Shown here piece by piece: positions 62,890 to 64,000 of a DNA stretch of 64,000 nt. Both the position numbers and the translations under genes were made by a program. How positions within the stretch are numbered: position 1 is the first letter of the stretch; the number at the start of each line of letters is the position of its first letter. This DNA is from an uncultured Chloroflexus sp. (GTDB taxonomy: Bacteria; Chloroflexota; Chloroflexia; Chloroflexales; Chloroflexaceae). The notes below the pieces were generated by a model. The model worked only from the letters and a program-made list of their open reading frames with translations. It was not told where the DNA came from and did not search any database. The stretch is taken from the NCBI RefSeq assembly GCF_937951745.1, contig NZ_CALFBQ010000044.1:22803-86802 (forward strand). Reading direction: 5' to 3'.

Positions 62890-64000
62890 TTATAGCATAT
62901 CCTGATCGCGTTGTGCCGCCTTTGCCGGTGTTGGTTCGGCAACAAAGAGCAGTAGGGCGATAACGCCTAATGCTGCCGCTGCCATCCGTGACCATGGCCA
63001 CGGCGGTTGCGCGCAATCGGCACAGTCCGCTTCCGCCGTAGGCGAGTGGGTTGGCGTTGGGGGCGGAAGAGTGGCGCTCAAGTAGGCGGCTGCTGGCGAT
63101 CGCGGCAAGAGTGAAGCCGGACGGGGTGCGGCCAGAGGTTGGAAGATTACCGGGGTGAGCACGGAGTCGGTTGCTGTCGCTGCAAGCGAAAGCGTATCTG
63201 AGTCGGTTTGCTCACTACCCGGCTGACTCGCATCTGATCGACGCCAAATGATCTGGCCAACCGCCGCTGCTCCATACGTGAAGGTATCGATCACCGTCCC
63301 TGACGGATCGTGCAACATAACTGTATCGCCGCCATTATTGAGCAAAGCGCGAGTCATCAGCGTGCGTACAGTCGCCCCCGGCGCCAATTCCTGTTCGGCC
63401 AATGACCGGCGCTGGCCACTCGCATCGCTCAGAAACCAGTCGCGTAGATTGATCGGTAACGAATACCGGCTCGTCACTTCAACCCATTCGCTCTCACCGT
63501 TCATCGGCGCTGGCAACAGCGCACTGATCACGATGCTCCCTACCGGCCACGGCGTTGGCAAGGCGTTTGGCAGCGCAGTTGGCGTCTTAGTGACCGTGGG
63601 AGTTTTCGTTGCCGTTGGCGTGCGCGTGGCAGTTGGTATTTTGGTCGCGGTTGGCGTCCGCGTTTCGGTCGGTGCGCGTGTCGCGGTTGGCGTGCGGGTC
63701 GCAGTTGGCGTCCGCGTTTCGGTCGGTGCGCGCGTCGCGGTTGGCGTGCGGGTCGCGGTAGTAGTGACTTGAATCGACGGCGTCGCCAATGCCGCCGGAT
63801 CCGGGATCGGATTCGGCTCACCCGGCGTTGGATCGGCGCTGATGGCCCAAGTGGCTGCACCATCTCCCAACCGAGCATAAACGGTGGCCGCCGTCAGCGC
63901 CGGGTACTCTACCGGCTCACTCATCGTCGTCTGGCCCCAGAACAGGGTCAGGCGCGCGCCACCGTCGGGCAAGCTCCCTTTTGCCACCTCGACCACTACG
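62890..64000 (-). CDS. Surface protein with lamin-tail domains and Thr/Pro repeats (5' end cut by window edge)
   Basis: The frame is open to the window edge, giving 370 residues without a certain start. The visible part begins with the end of one lamin-tail domain (WAISADPTPGEPNP), then a Thr/Pro-rich linker of about 70 residues built from RTPTATRAPTETRTPTAT-like repeats. A second lamin-tail domain follows (SIVISALLPAPMNGESEWVE, INLRDWFLSDASG, NNGGDTVMLHDPSG), then a Pro-rich stalk and one C-terminal membrane helix (MAAAALGVIALLLFVAEP). It is probably anchored at the cell surface. There is no LPXTG motif, so anchoring is by the helix. Confidence 0.8.
   Translation of the reverse strand, partial: VVVEVAKGSLPDGGARLTLFWGQTTMSEPVEYPALTAATVYARLGDGAATWAISADPTPGEPNPIPDPAALATPSIQVTTTATRTPTATRAPTETRTPTATRTPTATRAPTETRTPTATKIPTATRTPTATKTPTVTKTPTALPNALPTPWPVGSIVISALLPAPMNGESEWVEVTSRYSLPINLRDWFLSDASGQRRSLAEQELAPGATVRTLMTRALLNNGGDTVMLHDPSGTVIDTFTYGAAAVGQIIWRRSDASQPGSEQTDSDTLSLAATATDSVLTPVIFQPLAAPRPASLLPRSPAAAYLSATLPPPTPTHSPTAEADCADCAQPPWPWSRMAAAALGVIALLLFVAEPTPAKAAQRDQDML
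63600..63775. repeat. Tandem repeats coding the Thr/Pro linker
   Basis: Degenerate 18-base units, with a nearly exact 54-base duplication (63653-63706 and 63707-63760). Each 54 bases codes 18 residues of the linker. Expect length variation between strains. Confidence 0.75.

Noticed and set aside
63590..63775. Direct repeats that might suggest a CRISPR array
   Set aside because: Units are 18 bases, contiguous, in frame and encode Thr/Pro repeats; there are no unique spacers.

Overview
The window looks like a piece of a filamentous anoxygenic phototroph chromosome, most likely a Chloroflexus species. Three things point there: a class III CoA-transferase followed directly by an HMG-CoA-lyase-family enzyme, with the sizes and order of the Sct and Ccl (citramalate CoA-transferase and R-citramalyl-CoA lyase) enzymes described from Chloroflexus aurantiacus; moderate-to-high GC with strong AGGAG-type ribosome binding sites; and many secreted proteins with Thr-Pro linkers. 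The species is not settled. I see no tRNA, rRNA, CRISPR array, prophage or intact insertion sequence.

Layout. 1-6.2 kb (minus strand): a cut-off DUF11-type surface protein and a sortase, a flavin-dependent monooxygenase with an aminotransferase, and a NurA nuclease coupled to a HAS-barrel-like partner. 6.4-13.6 kb: folC, an orphan ABC-2 permease, two secreted proteins (one with YadA-head-like repeats), hflX (probably starting at a rare ATT codon), a 56-residue ORF and a family 2 glycosyltransferase. 14.1-22 kb (plus strand): a GntR/FCD regulator with two TTGTATAC-type sites, then sct, ccl, hyuA, hyuB and an N-carbamoylsarcosine-amidase-like hydrolase, which together look like a catabolic cassette. 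22.1-26.3 kb: a lipoprotein, a membrane protein, nadD, rsmG and pspA.

26.3-37.4 kb is mostly housekeeping: tdk, a LOG-family protein, rfbB, purK-purE, a WYL regulator, the ribosomal proteins L21, L27 and L31, a receiver-roadblock fusion, aspS and a prenyl synthase-like protein. 37.5-43.4 kb: penicillin acylase family protein, cca, a stand-alone receiver and an AEC transporter. 43.5-49.3 kb: a TRAP transporter split into two convergent units, GTP-dependent pckG, and secG followed by a peptide-type solute-binding protein. 50.9-54.8 kb: degenerate PyrK-like and PyrD-like proteins on either side of a GT-C glycosyltransferase.

54.9-61.6 kb (minus strand) is a probable cell-envelope operon: a 49-residue protein, a 652-residue unknown protein, a HEAT-repeat protein, a PIG-L deacetylase, a FemX-like aminoacyltransferase and MurE. 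The window ends with a ROK-family kinase and a cut-off lamin-tail-domain surface protein. Short perfect palindromes are scattered between genes and are recorded separately. Starts were chosen by ribosome-binding site and family alignment from memory, and several differ from the longest open frame.
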